Source: Terrimonas_B sp041743125
Lineage (GTDB): Bacteria; Bacteroidota; Bacteroidia; Chitinophagales; Chitinophagaceae
Reading direction: 5' to 3'
Assembly: GCA_041743125.1 (NCBI GenBank)
Contig: JBGTNK010000150.1
Location: 1-5,219 of the forward strand
DNA: 5,219 nucleotides
Shown piece after piece: positions 4,945 through 5,219 of the stretch; position 1 is the stretch's first letter; every line of letters starts with the position of its first letter. Position numbers and translations under genes: made by a program. Below the pieces are notes generated by a model. The model was not told the origin of the DNA. It saw only the letters and a program-made list of their open reading frames with translations, and searched no databases.

Positions 4945-5219
4945 ATGCAGTCTTCAAGAACTTTTAGTATTCATTTCTGGCTAAATCTGGCCAAAAAAAA
5001 TGGCGATTTCGCTCCCATTTATGCACGTATTACGGTCGATGGAAAGCGGGCCGAAATTAGTTTAAAAAGAGAGGCATCGGTTACCTATTGGGACACCAAA
5101 GCCAAGAAAACAGCCCTTAGAACCCCTGAAGGGAAGGAATTGAACCATTATTTGGATCAGGTATATGCCAAACTTCTCCTATGCTATAGGCAATTATCCT
5201 CTGATTTTCAAATGGTTAC
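4945..5219 (+). CDS. Tyrosine site-specific recombinase (integrase), 5' part
   Basis: The first 91 codons of a gene that runs past the window end. The product opens with FSIHFWLNLAKKNGDFAPIY, then ARITVDGKRAEISLKREASV and YWDTKAKK, the arm-DNA-binding region of Bacteroidota tyrosine recombinases found on integrative elements, prophages and invertible loci. A helical stretch (HYLDQVYAKLLLCYRQL) begins the SAM-like core-binding region. The catalytic domain with the Arg, His and Tyr residues is outside the window, so activity cannot be judged. ATG 4945 is the natural start, since the conserved region begins a few residues later. No tRNA gene that could serve as an attachment site is visible upstream. 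The leader carries nested inverted repeats that may limit expression. Confidence 0.88.
   Translation, partial: MQSSRTFSIHFWLNLAKKNGDFAPIYARITVDGKRAEISLKREASVTYWDTKAKKTALRTPEGKELNHYLDQVYAKLLLCYRQLSSDFQMV

Overview
The window looks like an accessory stretch of a Bacteroidota chromosome, most likely from the family Flavobacteriaceae. This rests on low GC with A/T-rich intergenic DNA, a clear Bacteroidota-type promoter (TTG-N18-TATATTTG at 3970-3998), a membrane-anchored AraC-type regulator of the kind common in that phylum, and a tyrosine recombinase start with the arm-binding region typical of Bacteroidota integrases. No species can be named from the sequence.

Layout. 1-144: six 24-bp tandem repeats, read here as the terminal repeat array of an IS21-type insertion sequence whose body lies to the left. 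195-1166 (+): a stand-alone PD-(D/E)XK nuclease-like protein directly next to that end. 1167-1461: no secure gene, but an open frame without a good start (1289-1465) ends in a 4-base overlap with the next gene. 1462-2577 (+): a 7-TM AraC-family regulator. 2574-2705 (+): a short ORF overlapping its stop, resembling the beginning of an exported protein that has been cut short. 3875-2707 (-): a two-gene unit, a small 4-TM protein followed 5 nt later by an exported protein of LolA-like appearance, convergent with the regulator. 3964-4320: a well-formed promoter followed by a hairpin-rich stretch without a convincing gene. 4393-4512 (+): a possible 39-residue single-pass membrane protein. 4513-4944: eroded DNA, including a second copy of the sequence around the start of the regulator, then palindromes and a long folded leader. 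4945 to the window end (+): the first 91 codons of a tyrosine site-specific recombinase.

How it fits together. An IS end, a likely integrase gene, an orphan nuclease, gene remnants and duplicated start-site sequence suggest a region reshaped by mobile DNA. The nuclease is the best candidate for a defence or DNA-processing function, but only the family fold is supported, not a role. The regulator, the convergent membrane/exported pair and the remnants do not form an obvious pathway. The most unusual patterns are a 13-bp leader motif, GTTYAAATAAACR, at four translation starts or start-like sites (both strands), the candidate structured RNA after 3998, and the nested inverted repeats that reach to within 3 nt of the integrase start codon.
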